Part shown: positions 41,965 to 50,223 of the stretch, piece after piece
How positions within the stretch are numbered: position 1 is the first letter of the stretch
Layout: each line of letters begins with the position of its first letter
Source: Clostridiales bacterium
GTDB lineage: Bacteria; Bacillota; Clostridia; Oscillospirales; Oscillospiraceae
DNA: 64,000 nucleotides
Direction: 5' to 3'
NCBI GenBank assembly: GCA_003150355.1
Contig: QAMJ01000018.1
Coordinates: forward strand, 11,542-75,541
Position numbers and translations under genes: made by a program
Notes under the pieces: model-generated
What the model saw: the letters and a program-made list of their open reading frames with translations, nothing else
Database searches by the model: none
What the model was told of the DNA's origin: nothing

Positions 41965-43301
41965 AGTGTTTCCCCTCCGCGCTTCTGCTTCAGGAGCTTT
42001 CTGTACGGGGCAAGCCGCCGGTGGTTGAGCCGCGGCTCGATCTTCGCACGCAGCTTCTCATTGCGCATCAGAAGTCCCAGAACCGATAGGCGCAGCGAAT
42101 AAAGCCATTTCCGCTGCGGGAAATCATAGAGACCGTGAGCCTTGAAGTATTCGTTGTCCGCCCTGGATATTCCTCGAACCGGCCAGAGCCAGTCACGCAG
42201 CAACTTCTGCCCGGCGATGCCGCGGAAGTCCTGCGGCGGAGCATACCTATGCTCAAGGGCGTAGGCAAGCTTTTTAGCGACAGATTGGAGCTGCGCGGTG
42301 TTCGACGCGAAGCCCGCAAGAAAGCTCTGCGACATTTCCGCTCTCGCTTCCAGCACAGCGATGAGGTTTTCCTCGGCCTCATATCCGCCGTTTATTATAT
42401 ACGCCGTGGGCTTGCCGCGCGCGCGATCGCGCAGAGCAGTGAAAAATCCGCGGTCGTCAAACATCTTGAAGCGCGCGCCCATGCTGTGATCGCGCGGGGT
42501 GAATGCGTAGACTATCGCGTCGGCTCTGTAAATGTCCGCAAGGAAAGCATCAAAGCCGTCGTCATAGACGCATCTGCCATCATAGCGGCAGTTCAGGCAG
42601 CCGAGGCAGCCGCCCTTAAATTGAAAGTCCGCAATGTTCACAAAGCGCGTTTTATAAGGAAAGGCCGCGGCAAAGTCCTTCACCATCGCTCGCAGGCTCT
42701 CGTCCTCCTCGCGCAGGTCTCCGACGATGACGGTGTCATAGTCCTCGGGCTTCTTTGACGGCTCAAGGCAGCATTCATATTCTCTCTGTGCCGCGGGCGC
42801 AGGGCTGCGCGAGGGCTCGGATATCTCATTCTCAACGCAGAAAACGGCATAGCGGAAGAACGCCTCAAGCTCGCTTCTCCCCTGCTCGGTCAGCAGATCC
42901 TCCGTCCCCGCGGAGAGTCCCTTAACCACGCGCATACCCATATCATTGCAGTTGTCCTCAATGAAGCGCTGCGCGGTCATGTCATAAAAATGCAGCGAGG
43001 TAGAAAGCTGCGACGCAAAAACGCCGGTGAAGTCAGCCCCCGAGACCTTCAGCAGTTCAATGAACCTGTGCAGCTGGGAGGGGACAAGAAAATCATACAC
43101 CGGATAGGCGAAGATGAGCAGGTCGCAGGAGGCGACGGCCTCGGTCGCGCCGCTCATGTCGCGCTCAAAAACGTGGATACCGGAGCCGGCGTTGAGAAAT
43201 TCAAACTCATGCTCAGGAAAAGTCTGTTCAAGATAGAGACAGCTTTGCAGCGTGACGCTGAACCTGCCGCGCGGCGAACCGTTTATTATGAGAACTTTCA
43301 T
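41961..43301 (-). CDS. Tandem flavodoxin-fold oxidoreductase (FMN reductase plus iron-sulfur flavoprotein)
   Basis: 446 residues with two flavodoxin-like domains. Domain 1 (about 1-175): MKVLIINGSPRG FMN loop, then CDLLIFAYPVYDFLVPSQLH. Domain 2 (about 185-350): TVIVGDLREEDESL, then GCLGCLNCRYDGRCVYDDGF, the Cys cluster of iron-sulfur flavoproteins (C-x2-C-x2-C-x5-C), and AFTPRDHSMGARFKMFDDRG. The last 90 residues are basic and helical. Fusion of two such domains is unusual. It is the first gene of the operon leading to etfBA, preceded by AAAGGAGCGGGC. Confidence 0.85.
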   Translation of the reverse strand: MKVLIINGSPRGRFSVTLQSCLYLEQTFPEHEFEFLNAGSGIHVFERDMSGATEAVASCDLLIFAYPVYDFLVPSQLHRFIELLKVSGADFTGVFASQLSTSLHFYDMTAQRFIEDNCNDMGMRVVKGLSAGTEDLLTEQGRSELEAFFRYAVFCVENEISEPSRSPAPAAQREYECCLEPSKKPEDYDTVIVGDLREEDESLRAMVKDFAAAFPYKTRFVNIADFQFKGGCLGCLNCRYDGRCVYDDGFDAFLADIYRADAIVYAFTPRDHSMGARFKMFDDRGFFTALRDRARGKPTAYIINGGYEAEENLIAVLEARAEMSQSFLAGFASNTAQLQSVAKKLAYALEHRYAPPQDFRGIAGQKLLRDWLWPVRGISRADNEYFKAHGLYDFPQRKWLYSLRLSVLGLLMRNEKLRAKIEPRLNHRRLAPYRKLLKQKRGGETL

Positions 43302-43383
43302 GCCCGCTCCTTTCCGTGTTTGTAATAAGATATATGATTATATAGTTTACCGCATATTTGGATAAAAATCTACAGCATTTCTA

Positions 43384-43556
43384 TAAAAAAGTGCGGACTG
43401 AAAAATCAGTCCGCAAACAGGGTTGTGGGATAAAGATATGAGCCGCGGCCTTTCATATGAAAGGCCAATTGGATAAGCTGTGCTTAAATAATAATACTCT
43501 TTCTTTATTTTGTAAAGAGCGAAGAAAGTCGAAAGCACACTTCTTTTATACAATGT
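43384..43556 (-). ncRNA. Candidate small RNA or long leader ending in an intrinsic terminator
   Basis: On the minus strand: TGTGCTT...AAGCACA closing an inner CTTTCTT/AAGAAAG stem (about 43482-43542), the 20-bp perfect palindrome GGCCTTTCATATGAAAGGCC (43447-43466), then a terminator: GCGGACTGA / TCAGTCCGC (43393-43414) with ACTTTTTT. The flavoprotein gene downstream has its own likely -10 (TATAAT near 43337), so this may be a separate transcript. No protein frame is credible. Start point uncertain. Confidence 0.5.
43393..43414 (-). terminator. Terminator of the candidate small RNA
   Basis: Nine-bp perfect stem with loop TTTT on the minus strand, followed by ACTTTTTT. Confidence 0.85.
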
Positions 43557-43615
43557 ATAATTTAATTTCCGCTGGGAAGAATATTGGGGAAAACATTTTG
43601 AGAGGAGCCATTTGC

Positions 43616-43828
43616 ATGATAATGGATCGTATAGCGCTTGTGCTGGCAATCGTCGGCGGTATCAACTGGGGCAGCGTCGGTCTGTTCCGCTTTGACATAG
43701 TCGCATGGCTGTTCGGCGGCCAGACGGCGACGGTCAGCCGCGTGATATACACGCTGGTCGGCCTGTCTGCGCTCTGGTGCATATCGCTGCTGTTCCGCAG
43801 CGACTCCGTCACCGACGACGGCATCTGA
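43616..43828 (+). CDS. DUF378 small membrane protein
   Basis: 70 residues with two membrane helices; ALVLAIVGGINWGSVGLFRF, then IVYTLVGLSALWCIS-like second helix, match DUF378 (PF04070), a widespread family without known function. The ATG at 43616 follows GAGAGGAGCC; the frame extends to 43457 without a ribosome-binding site. A terminator follows 16 nt downstream. Confidence 0.92.
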   Translation: MIMDRIALVLAIVGGINWGSVGLFRFDIVAWLFGGQTATVSRVIYTLVGLSALWCISLLFRSDSVTDDGI

Positions 43829-43844
43829 AATATCCGAACACTGC

Positions 43845-43883
43845 AAACACCGCCGCGGCTGTTATGGCCGCGGCGGTGTTTTT
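43845..43883 (+). terminator. Terminator of the DUF378 gene
   Basis: Fifteen-bp perfect stem AAACACCGCCGCGGC / GCCGCGGCGGTGTTT, then TT; partly symmetrical so may also act for the convergent gene. Confidence 0.9.
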
Positions 43884-43887
43884 AATA

Positions 43888-44760
43888 TTAATGCCCGTGG
43901 GGCTTGCGGTCGAGGATGTTCTTTTCGGTAGTAAGGTCGGCGTGGAGCAGGTCGGCGGCGATGACGCCGAGCGGGATGAGCGCGAAGAACATGGCCTTTC
44001 CGAGGAATACGCCCGCGAGCAGCACCGAGGATATGACGCCGGCGAGGAACATCCCGAGCATCCCAAGGTGCAGAAGCATACGGGAGACGTAGGGCGATTT
44101 ATCCTTATGCCGGATGGCCTTGCTTATGGCAACGCCGACCTGCCGGACGTGGTTTGTGCAGAAGGTCGTCGCCATAGGGACGCTCTGCGCCTGGCGGAAG
44201 GTGTTATACTGCATGGAGCAGATGAAGTTTATCATCACCTGACTGATCTGATACGGGGCAGTCTCCGGGATGAGCGCAAGCACGACGACTGTGAGCATCT
44301 CGAGGAGAATAAAGAGCGTGTCCCAGCGGATGAGCCGCAGGCGCTTTATCGGCAGGGCGATATGCTCCGAAACAAACGAGCCGAGCAGATACGCGCTTAT
44401 CGGGATGAGGTAATACGCCGCATGCGCAAACTTCCCCCTGCCGAGCGAGAGCCCCAAAAGGACGATGTTTGCCGTCTGCGCGTTGCAGAACACTCCGCCG
44501 CGGACAGAATAGGTGAAGCCGCCGAAGAAGCCGCCGACCATCATAAGCAGAAGGAACACCCAGCGCTTTTCGCACTCGAGATACTCATGCTCGTCAACGG
44601 TCACAGTCTCGGTTATGTGCAGCTTTTTATCCGGAGTCTCCGAAACACTGACGTCGATATCCGCGCCCTCAGGGATCCGGAACTCGCCCTCGGGGCTGTC
44701 TATGATCTGCGACTCGACGTCCGTATACTCTGCTGTTTCTTTTTTTGTCTCTGTTTCCAT
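43888..44760 (-). CDS. YoaK-family membrane protein (DUF1275)
   Basis: 290 residues: a 65-residue acidic N-terminal tail, then about six helices. LMMVGGFFGGFTYSVRGGVF, then CNAQTANIVLLGLSLGRG and the later MQYNTFRQAQ-x-A-x2-F-C-T-N-H stretch are DUF1275 signatures. Function is unknown; relatives are predicted transporters. The start follows AGGTGAAAAAAGATC, 9 nt after the DUF1294 gene. Confidence 0.88.
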   Translation of the reverse strand: METETKKETAEYTDVESQIIDSPEGEFRIPEGADIDVSVSETPDKKLHITETVTVDEHEYLECEKRWVFLLLMMVGGFFGGFTYSVRGGVFCNAQTANIVLLGLSLGRGKFAHAAYYLIPISAYLLGSFVSEHIALPIKRLRLIRWDTLFILLEMLTVVVLALIPETAPYQISQVMINFICSMQYNTFRQAQSVPMATTFCTNHVRQVGVAISKAIRHKDKSPYVSRMLLHLGMLGMFLAGVISSVLLAGVFLGKAMFFALIPLGVIAADLLHADLTTEKNILDRKPHGH

Positions 44761-44769
44761 GATCTTTTT

Positions 44770-45042
44770 TCACCTGAGAATAAAGTATATTATAGCACAC
44801 TGTGCCGCTGTGAGCAGCACAAAGCCCCAGCGGAAATACCAGTGCTTTGTCTTATGATGAAACACGTACATACCGAGCAGCCCGCCCGGCGCACCGAAGA
44901 GCGCGGCAAAGATGAACAGCGTCCTCTCGCTCACACGCCGCCGGTGCGTGACGGCAAGGCGCTTGTCGATGCCCATAAGGCAGAAGAGCACCGCGCTCAT
45001 CGCGAGTACAGCGGCAAGGCATACATAATTTTTCATGTCCAT
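44770..45042 (-). CDS. DUF1294 small membrane protein
   Basis: 90 residues with three helices. LFCLMGIDKRLAVTHRRRVS and LFGAPGGLLGMYVFHHKTKH match DUF1294 (the D-K-x2-A...R-I/V-x-E region and G-G-x2-G-x6-H-K-T-K). Function unknown. Start at 45042 is behind GAGAGGTGCGCAT; 45036 is an alternative. Confidence 0.88.
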   Translation of the reverse strand: MDMKNYVCLAAVLAMSAVLFCLMGIDKRLAVTHRRRVSERTLFIFAALFGAPGGLLGMYVFHHKTKHWYFRWGFVLLTAAQCAIIYFILR

Positions 45043-45053
45043 ATGCGCACCTC

Positions 45054-46157
45054 TCAGCCAAGCGCGCCGAAGTACCATCCGGAGACGCCGTTGTGCTTGA
45101 CGAAATATCCGCGCGAGGTCTCCTCCACGACGCTCACCTTATCGCCCGCGCGCAGTGGCAGGACATAATCGGTGCAGTCGTTGCAGTCGGTAAACTCCTC
45201 CGGCTCGAAGAGATACTTTGTGAGGATATCCATTTCATAGCCGGTACGGACATGGCGGCAGCGGGAGAACTCCGCGCCGCGCTCAAGCACCTGCACACGG
45301 CTGTCGCCCCAGCGGATGTAATAAGAGCGTCCGCCCTCCGCCTGAGCCTTCAGCACCGTGCGGACGGAGAACCGGTCATAGGATGTAAAGGAAATATCGT
45401 CGCCGTTTATCCCGGAGATGATAAGGCAGTTGAGCTGCCCGTCGTCCTTGAGCACGCACGCGCCGTCGATGCTGGCGATATGGCGCTGCCGGTCGATTAT
45501 CGGGTTTGCGCAGACCTTGTCCTCGCCGTAGAGCACGACGGGATAATGCCCGACGACGACCCATTTATCAAAGCTGAAGCCGAGATCCATAAACCGGTCG
45601 CAGCGCAGCATCTCGCCCTCGGTGTGCGCCTCGAGAGGCTTGCCGGGATAAACGGCGGCGTGCGCGAAGATATAGTTCCCGCTCTCGATGGCGTGCGGGA
45701 GAGAATCGAGAAAGGCAAACTCGTCCGGGAAAGCCTTGCCGAGCTTGAATTTATACTCCTGAAAATCCTGTATCTGCGCGGGGTCGTCCCCAAGCTCGTG
45801 GATCATGTCCCACAGCAGGCCGCTTTTGCGCCAGTTGACGTACTTCATGATGCTGTCCGCCCAGCGGCTTTGTGTCTCAATGAATATCGCCGACCACTCA
45901 TCGCAGTTGCCCATGACGGTGTAGACATTCTCCCTTGAGGAAAGCTCCATGACGCGGTGCAGCATCTCAAGGCTCTGCGTACTCTTTTCAAGAAAGTCCC
46001 CGTCGATGATGAGGACATCGTCATCGCAAAAGCCCGCGCGGGAGAGCACCCCATCGAAATACGGGATGTTAGCGTGGATATCCGACACGACGAGGACGCG
46101 GCGCGCGGGGTCAATATCCGGCCTCAGGATCTGCGCCGGACGTTCATACACGCGCAT
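45054..46157 (-). CDS. Calcineurin-like metallophosphoesterase with C-terminal SH3-like domain
   Basis: 367 residues. The metal motifs are VLVVSDIHANIPYFDGVL (D-x-H), IIDGDFLEKS (G-D-x2-x), VMGNCDE (G-N-x-D/E) and a later VVVGHYPVV and ASIDGACV. The last 60 residues (YVLPLRAGDKVSVVEETSRG, then YFVKHNGVSGWYFGALG) look like a bacterial SH3 domain, an odd addition for a phosphoesterase without a signal peptide. Start at 46157 overlaps the upstream gene by 14 nt. The substrate is unknown. Confidence 0.88.
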   Translation of the reverse strand: MRVYERPAQILRPDIDPARRVLVVSDIHANIPYFDGVLSRAGFCDDDVLIIDGDFLEKSTQSLEMLHRVMELSSRENVYTVMGNCDEWSAIFIETQSRWADSIMKYVNWRKSGLLWDMIHELGDDPAQIQDFQEYKFKLGKAFPDEFAFLDSLPHAIESGNYIFAHAAVYPGKPLEAHTEGEMLRCDRFMDLGFSFDKWVVVGHYPVVLYGEDKVCANPIIDRQRHIASIDGACVLKDDGQLNCLIISGINGDDISFTSYDRFSVRTVLKAQAEGGRSYYIRWGDSRVQVLERGAEFSRCRHVRTGYEMDILTKYLFEPEEFTDCNDCTDYVLPLRAGDKVSVVEETSRGYFVKHNGVSGWYFGALG

Positions 46158-47277
46158 CACGCGAACCCCCAAGCTTTCTCTCCATCAGCAGAAGCTCCCC
46201 CGCTGCGCCCGGCTGCGTCGAGAGCTGACGGAAGCCGCAGCGCTTATAAAACTTCAGCGCACGTTCATTATCCGAGGACACCAAAAGGCGCAGGGCATTG
46301 CGCTGCATATCCGCATAATCGCGCAGCGGGCGCGCGAGCAGCTGGATGCCGAAGCCCCGGCTGCGGTAATCCTCGCGCAGGTACAGCAGGCTTATCCAGC
46401 CATACTGCGCATGCGCGCCGCGGCGGGTGTCCATGTCGATAAGGCCGACAGGCTCGTCCTTATTATAAATAATGGAGACGGCTCTGTGATCGTCCGCATG
46501 GTGCGAGACGGCGGCGGCGTAATAGGTCTCGGGGACGAATCCGCGCAGGTCGCCGTGAGAAGTGCGCCACGTGTCGGCATAGCAGGAGATGTAATAGTCC
46601 CTGTGCTCGGCGGGGTCTATGTACTCATGGCGCAGGGAGATCTGATTGCCCGGGCGCGCAGCAAGCGCACCGCTCAGGTGGGAAACGTCGTTTATATAGT
46701 CGGCGGTGAAGCTGCCCTTATCATAGAACAGGTGCACGACGCCGGTGTTCGACGGGATCGGCAGGTGCTCGGTATCGCCGATGGGGATGCCGAGGACTTC
46801 GGAGAGCATACAGCGGATCGCGACGCCGTGGCTGACGACAGCGACGGTGCGGTCAGGGTTATTCGCGGCGATCTCTCTGAGCGCTTCGGACGCACGGCGC
46901 GCCACCTGTGCATAGGTCTCCGCGCCGTCAAGCGAGAAGCGGTCCGGTTCAAATATGAACTCATGCAGCTTTTCAGGGCACTCATATTCAAGGTTCCCGA
47001 AGAACTCCGTCTCCCAAGACCCCATATGTATCTCGCGCAGGCGCGCGTCGAGCTGCATGGGGATGCTGTGCCAGCGCGTTATCGCCGAGGCTGTCACGCG
47101 CGTGCGGTAAAGGTCGCTTGAATACAGCGCGTCTATCTTCACATGGCGGAAGCGTTCGGCGAGCGCGTCAATCTGCCGCAGGCCGAGCGGCGTAACGTCC
47201 CCGTCCCAGTTGCCCTGCATCATGCGGTAAAGGTTGCCCTCGGCCTGTGCGTGTCGTATTATATAAATTTCTGTCAT
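46144..47277 (-). CDS. Histidine phosphatase fused to GNAT acetyltransferase
   Basis: 377 residues. Residues 1-200 are a phosphoglycerate-mutase-like histidine phosphatase: IYIIRHAQAEGNLYRMMQG (catalytic His 9), YSSDLYRTRVTASAI, REIHMGSWE and VAVVSHGVAIRCML. Residues 205-370 are a GNAT domain with LLYLREDYRSRGFGIQLLAR as acetyl-CoA site. A two-enzyme fusion of this kind suggests a metabolite that is dephosphorylated and acetylated, but no substrate can be named. It heads a four-gene operon. Confidence 0.9.
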   Translation of the reverse strand: MTEIYIIRHAQAEGNLYRMMQGNWDGDVTPLGLRQIDALAERFRHVKIDALYSSDLYRTRVTASAITRWHSIPMQLDARLREIHMGSWETEFFGNLEYECPEKLHEFIFEPDRFSLDGAETYAQVARRASEALREIAANNPDRTVAVVSHGVAIRCMLSEVLGIPIGDTEHLPIPSNTGVVHLFYDKGSFTADYINDVSHLSGALAARPGNQISLRHEYIDPAEHRDYYISCYADTWRTSHGDLRGFVPETYYAAAVSHHADDHRAVSIIYNKDEPVGLIDMDTRRGAHAQYGWISLLYLREDYRSRGFGIQLLARPLRDYADMQRNALRLLVSSDNERALKFYKRCGFRQLSTQPGAAGELLLMERKLGGSRDARV

Positions 47278-47295
47278 AAGGTTTCCTCCAAACGC

Positions 47296-47324
47296 TTGAC
47301 CGGCGAGAACATATAAAGTATAAT
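47296..47324 (+). promoter_or_regulatory. Promoter of the PurN-like gene
   Basis: TTGACC and TATAAT separated by 17 bp; about 130 nt upstream of the start codon, leaving a long leader. Confidence 0.6.
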
Positions 47325-47454
47325 ATAATGACTCGGGTGCAGTCAGGCGTCGCGTAAATACACGCTATTATAGCCTGATTTTCCCGCTTATACAAGAGCT
47401 GCTTTGTTAAATCGGCGGTTCTTTTTTGAAGAGAAACAGGGTGAGTGGATCAAT

Positions 47455-48081
47455 ATGGTCAGAGCGGCGGCATTGGTGTCAGGCGATGGAGCAAAGCTTC
47501 AGGCGATCCTTGACTCCATGTATTTTAAAGAAATACCGGATTTTGAGCTGGTTGCGGTCATCTCTTCGGAGAAGGACGCTTACGCCATGAAGCGCGCGCT
47601 CAACGCGGGAGTCCCGGCTTATGTGGTCGATCCGGAGCTTTTCCCGAACATGACCAGCCACAGCATGGCGGTCGCGAACAAGCTGAAGGATATGGACATC
47701 GAGCTTGTCATCCTCGCGGGCTACGACATGCCGCTGGGCGTGATCCCTTACCAGTTCAAGAACCACATCATCGGCACTTTCCCGGCGCTCTATCCCGCGT
47801 TCGAGGACGCGGAGGGCGACGTGCAGCGCGCGGTACTTGAGCGTGGAGTCAAGATAACGGGGGCGACGGCTTACTTTGCCGACGCCGACGGCCGTGTCGG
47901 CGGGATAATCCTCCAGCGCGCCATTGAGGTCATGCCGGACGACACGCCGGATTCGCTGCGCCGCCGTGTGCTTGAGGACGCAGAGTGGAAGCTTCTGAGT
48001 CAGGCAGTGAGTCTCTACTGCGCGAACCGGCTCTCCATCCGCAGCAGCCGCGTGATAATAGAAGCGGAAACGGTAAGCTGA
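47455..48081 (+). CDS. PurN-like formyltransferase-fold protein with altered active site
   Basis: 208 residues. VRAAALVSGDGAKLQAILDS, then ELVAVISSEKDAYAMKRALN, and VILAGYDMPLGVIPYQFKNH match the GAR-transformylase fold. However, where PurN has the catalytic N-x-H-P-S and a later Asp, this protein reads G-T-F-P-A and DADGRVGG: the Asn, His and Asp all appear replaced. It may bind a folate or nucleotide without catalysis. ATG at 47455; no clear ribosome-binding site. It is flanked downstream by structured repeat copy 2. Confidence 0.8.
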   Translation: MVRAAALVSGDGAKLQAILDSMYFKEIPDFELVAVISSEKDAYAMKRALNAGVPAYVVDPELFPNMTSHSMAVANKLKDMDIELVILAGYDMPLGVIPYQFKNHIIGTFPALYPAFEDAEGDVQRAVLERGVKITGATAYFADADGRVGGIILQRAIEVMPDDTPDSLRRRVLEDAEWKLLSQAVSLYCANRLSIRSSRVIIEAETVS

Positions 48082-48140
48082 AAATGAAATCCGACGGCGG
48101 CTGCAAAAATGCAGCCGCCGCTGTGAATTTTAAGCCTGAA

Positions 48141-48312
48141 AAAAGCCTCTCAGAGTTTTTCGCCGCGCACGGCGAAAAATCAATCAAATACATTTTTGCC
48201 GAGGGCGTGTACCTCGGCAAAAATACTTCTCGCTCAGAGAGTGTCGAGCAAAGCGAGGCACAGGTCTGAGCGCAAACTTTTTCCCCAAGAACCTTTGGTT
48301 CTTGGGGAAGCA
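48141..48312 (+). repeat. Structured intergenic repeat, copy 2
   Basis: Aligned to copy 1 at 37.6 kb (see there). Its second hairpin TTTTTGCCGAGG...CCTCGGCAAAAA keeps the loop GCGTGTA of copy 1 while several stem pairs differ together. The final stem, TTCCCCAAGAACC-ttt-GGTTCTTGGGGAA, occupies the same place as the unrelated stem in copy 1. Confidence 0.8.
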
Positions 48313-48317
48313 AAACA

Positions 48318-48343
48318 AAACGGAGCGGTCACCCGCTCCGTTT
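48318..48343 (+). terminator. Terminator after the repeat
   Basis: Stem AAACGGAGCGG / CCGCTCCGTTT with a 4-nt loop, followed by CGTTATATGG; could end the PurN-like transcript. Confidence 0.65.
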
Positions 48344-48499
48344 CGTTATATGGTTGAGGACAAAATGAAAAAGATGAAAAACTGTTACTTGCAGTTATTA
48401 ATATACCCGAAAGATGTTTCGTATTAAACCGCAGAATTGTTTCAGAATTGTTAAATACAAAAATATTTTCGGCGTTCCCGGAAATATTTCCGGGGCAGG
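48344..48499. other. Non-coding AT-rich stretch
   Basis: No credible gene. It contains only the palindrome CCCGGAAATATTTCCGGG (48477-48494), just downstream of the GNAT gene on the minus strand and a likely terminator for it. Confidence 0.6.
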
Positions 48500-49318
48500 T
48501 CAGTCAAATGTGATGTTCCACACGCAGTCGGATGGGATCTCGCCCGGTATCGCCGCGAGATACGGCTCCCCGTCAGGCGCAGGCAGGTAGTATACCGCGA
48601 GCTTCGTGCCGAGCTCTGCACCCATCGACGCAGCGATGACCGCGGCGTCCGTCCCGTCGGGCGCGATAAGCTCCTTTATGACCGCCGCTCTGTCCTCGAG
48701 ATATGCCGCGCATATCCCTCCGCCGCAGGCGTACAGTCCTCCGCCGAGCTCTTCACAGAAACGGCGCTGGAACTCCAGCGTTGTGTGCGAAGGGCGCATA
48801 CGGCAGCGATCACTGAGCAGCGCTTCGCGGCGCTGGCCGTACTCCGATGATGAGAGGCTTTGGACAGGAGGAGCAGCCGCCGCAGATTCGGCCTCAAGGC
48901 GCTGCCGGTGCAGGGCGCACTCGGTGCCGAGGATGGTCTTATACCATGCGTACAGTGACTCCTCCGCCGGGAGCGTGCAGATGATCTCCGCGCCGCGATC
49001 TCGCGCAAGCTCCGCGCTGCGCTCCGTGAGCGCGCGGCCTATACCGCTGCCGCGAAACTCCGGTGCGACCGCGACGGCGTAGATATATCCGCAGGTCTGC
49101 ACCTTTCCGCTGGCGCTTACAAGCTCCATGCCGGTGACGGCGTAGGCCGCGCCCGCGATCTTTCCGTTTACCTCCGCGACGGCGGCGGTGCCCATATCGG
49201 GCAGCAGCTGGAGAAAGGAATTTACGAGTCCCTCGCTGTCGTCGAACACCGCCTGCCACAGCGCGGACATTTCCGGAATATCGCCGCCGCGGTACTCGCG
49301 GATAACAGCGTCACTCAT
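48500..49318 (-). CDS. GNAT-family acetyltransferase with a second C-terminal region
   Basis: 272 residues. Residues 1-150 form a GNAT domain: VREYRGGDIPEMSALWQAVF-like start and YAVAVAPEFRGSGIGRALTE, the acetyl-CoA site. Residues 160-272 are a second, weaker GNAT-like half (EFQRRFCEELGGGLYACGGG, AAVIKELIAP). Substrate unknown. Start at 49318 overlaps the DUF2156 gene by 8 nt. It is last in the cca-udg-DUF2156-GNAT operon. Confidence 0.85.
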   Translation of the reverse strand: MSDAVIREYRGGDIPEMSALWQAVFDDSEGLVNSFLQLLPDMGTAAVAEVNGKIAGAAYAVTGMELVSASGKVQTCGYIYAVAVAPEFRGSGIGRALTERSAELARDRGAEIICTLPAEESLYAWYKTILGTECALHRQRLEAESAAAAPPVQSLSSSEYGQRREALLSDRCRMRPSHTTLEFQRRFCEELGGGLYACGGGICAAYLEDRAAVIKELIAPDGTDAAVIAASMGAELGTKLAVYYLPAPDGEPYLAAIPGEIPSDCVWNITFD

Positions 49319-50213
49319 CGCGCATCCTCGCCGTGAACTTTCTGACCATGAACTCCGGTTTATACGAGAGCTTCGAGGTGCGCAGGGATTCAAGCCCCAT
49401 GTCGTCCTCGCGGTTCATGTACAGAAGCTCCGGGTGGTTCTGCATGACCATGCGCGTAAGCTCGCGGCAGACCATGGGGTACGCGCCGTTGATGGCGATA
49501 TCGGCCTTTTCAAAGTGAACGTCAAAGGTGTCGCGCCCGGCCATCTCGCCCATGGAAAAGCCGATGATCTTTCCGCCCGAACGCAGCACACCGCCCTCAA
49601 GACCAAGCTTTTCATACACGGCGAAGGCGCGCATTATCGCGTCATGCTCATAGTGGATGCTGCCGTCGAGACGGGCGTAGTTCTCCTCCGTCCACATGTT
49701 CAGCATATCGAGGCAGCCGGGAATAAGCTCGCGCGTCAGCGGGACAAAGTCCCAATCGTGCTCCGCCTCGAAGCGGTTGCAGTGGTTCTTCTTCCCGTGC
49801 AGAGCCTTGCCGGAATAGGTGGAGAGCTTTTCGGCGGAATAGATATAATCCGCGCAGTCGACGTCCTCGCTGTACTCGAACGCGCCGGGGTACTCCTTAT
49901 CGAGCATCTCGCGGTGTGCCTCGGTTATGCCGCGCAGCGTCATGGGGTAGCCCTTGAAGCGGGCAAACTCCCGTATCGCCTCGACTGCCGGGCGCAGCGG
50001 CCCCGTGCCTATCGGGAAAACAAAGGTGGGCTTGCCCTCGTAACGCAGTTTGGTTAGCATCCTGTCCCCGCAGCGGCAGACAAGCTGGCGGTAATGCTTG
50101 TCCCAGATATAGATGTTTCCGAAGTTATAGTCAGCGCTCCGGCTGTTTTCGTTCATAACTATTTCGTCCACCCACGCCTTGTCCGCGAGGGTGACGGTCT
50201 TGAATTCTACCAT
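49311..50213 (-). CDS. DUF2156 (LPG-synthase-C-like) protein
   Basis: 300 residues. A tandem acetyltransferase-like fold typical of the phosphatidylglycerol lysyltransferase C-terminal family, without the membrane part. SADYNFGNIYIWDKHYRQLV, GKKNHCNRFEAEHDWDFVPL, and INGAYPMVCRELTRMVMQ (last domain), then MNREDDMGLESLRTSKLSYK, are typical. Soluble members may move aminoacyl groups from tRNA, but their function is not established. The start at 50213 overlaps nothing and is 10 nt after udg; the longer in-frame extension is inside udg. Confidence 0.85.
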   Translation of the reverse strand: MVEFKTVTLADKAWVDEIVMNENSRSADYNFGNIYIWDKHYRQLVCRCGDRMLTKLRYEGKPTFVFPIGTGPLRPAVEAIREFARFKGYPMTLRGITEAHREMLDKEYPGAFEYSEDVDCADYIYSAEKLSTYSGKALHGKKNHCNRFEAEHDWDFVPLTRELIPGCLDMLNMWTEENYARLDGSIHYEHDAIMRAFAVYEKLGLEGGVLRSGGKIIGFSMGEMAGRDTFDVHFEKADIAINGAYPMVCRELTRMVMQNHPELLYMNREDDMGLESLRTSKLSYKPEFMVRKFTARMRDE

Positions 50214-50223
50214 AGGATGATTT

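Noticed and set aside
43384..43556. 6S RNA or SRP RNA
   Set aside because: Neither the long bulged rod of 6S RNA nor the conserved SRP tetraloop region could be recognised.
43705..45168. A 487-codon plus-strand frame
   Set aside because: It is antisense to the YoaK and DUF1294 genes and part of the DUF378 gene; composition is Arg/His/Glu-rich as expected for a GC-rich shadow.
48364..48426. 20-codon ORF after the repeat
   Set aside because: No ribosome-binding site and no recognisable feature.
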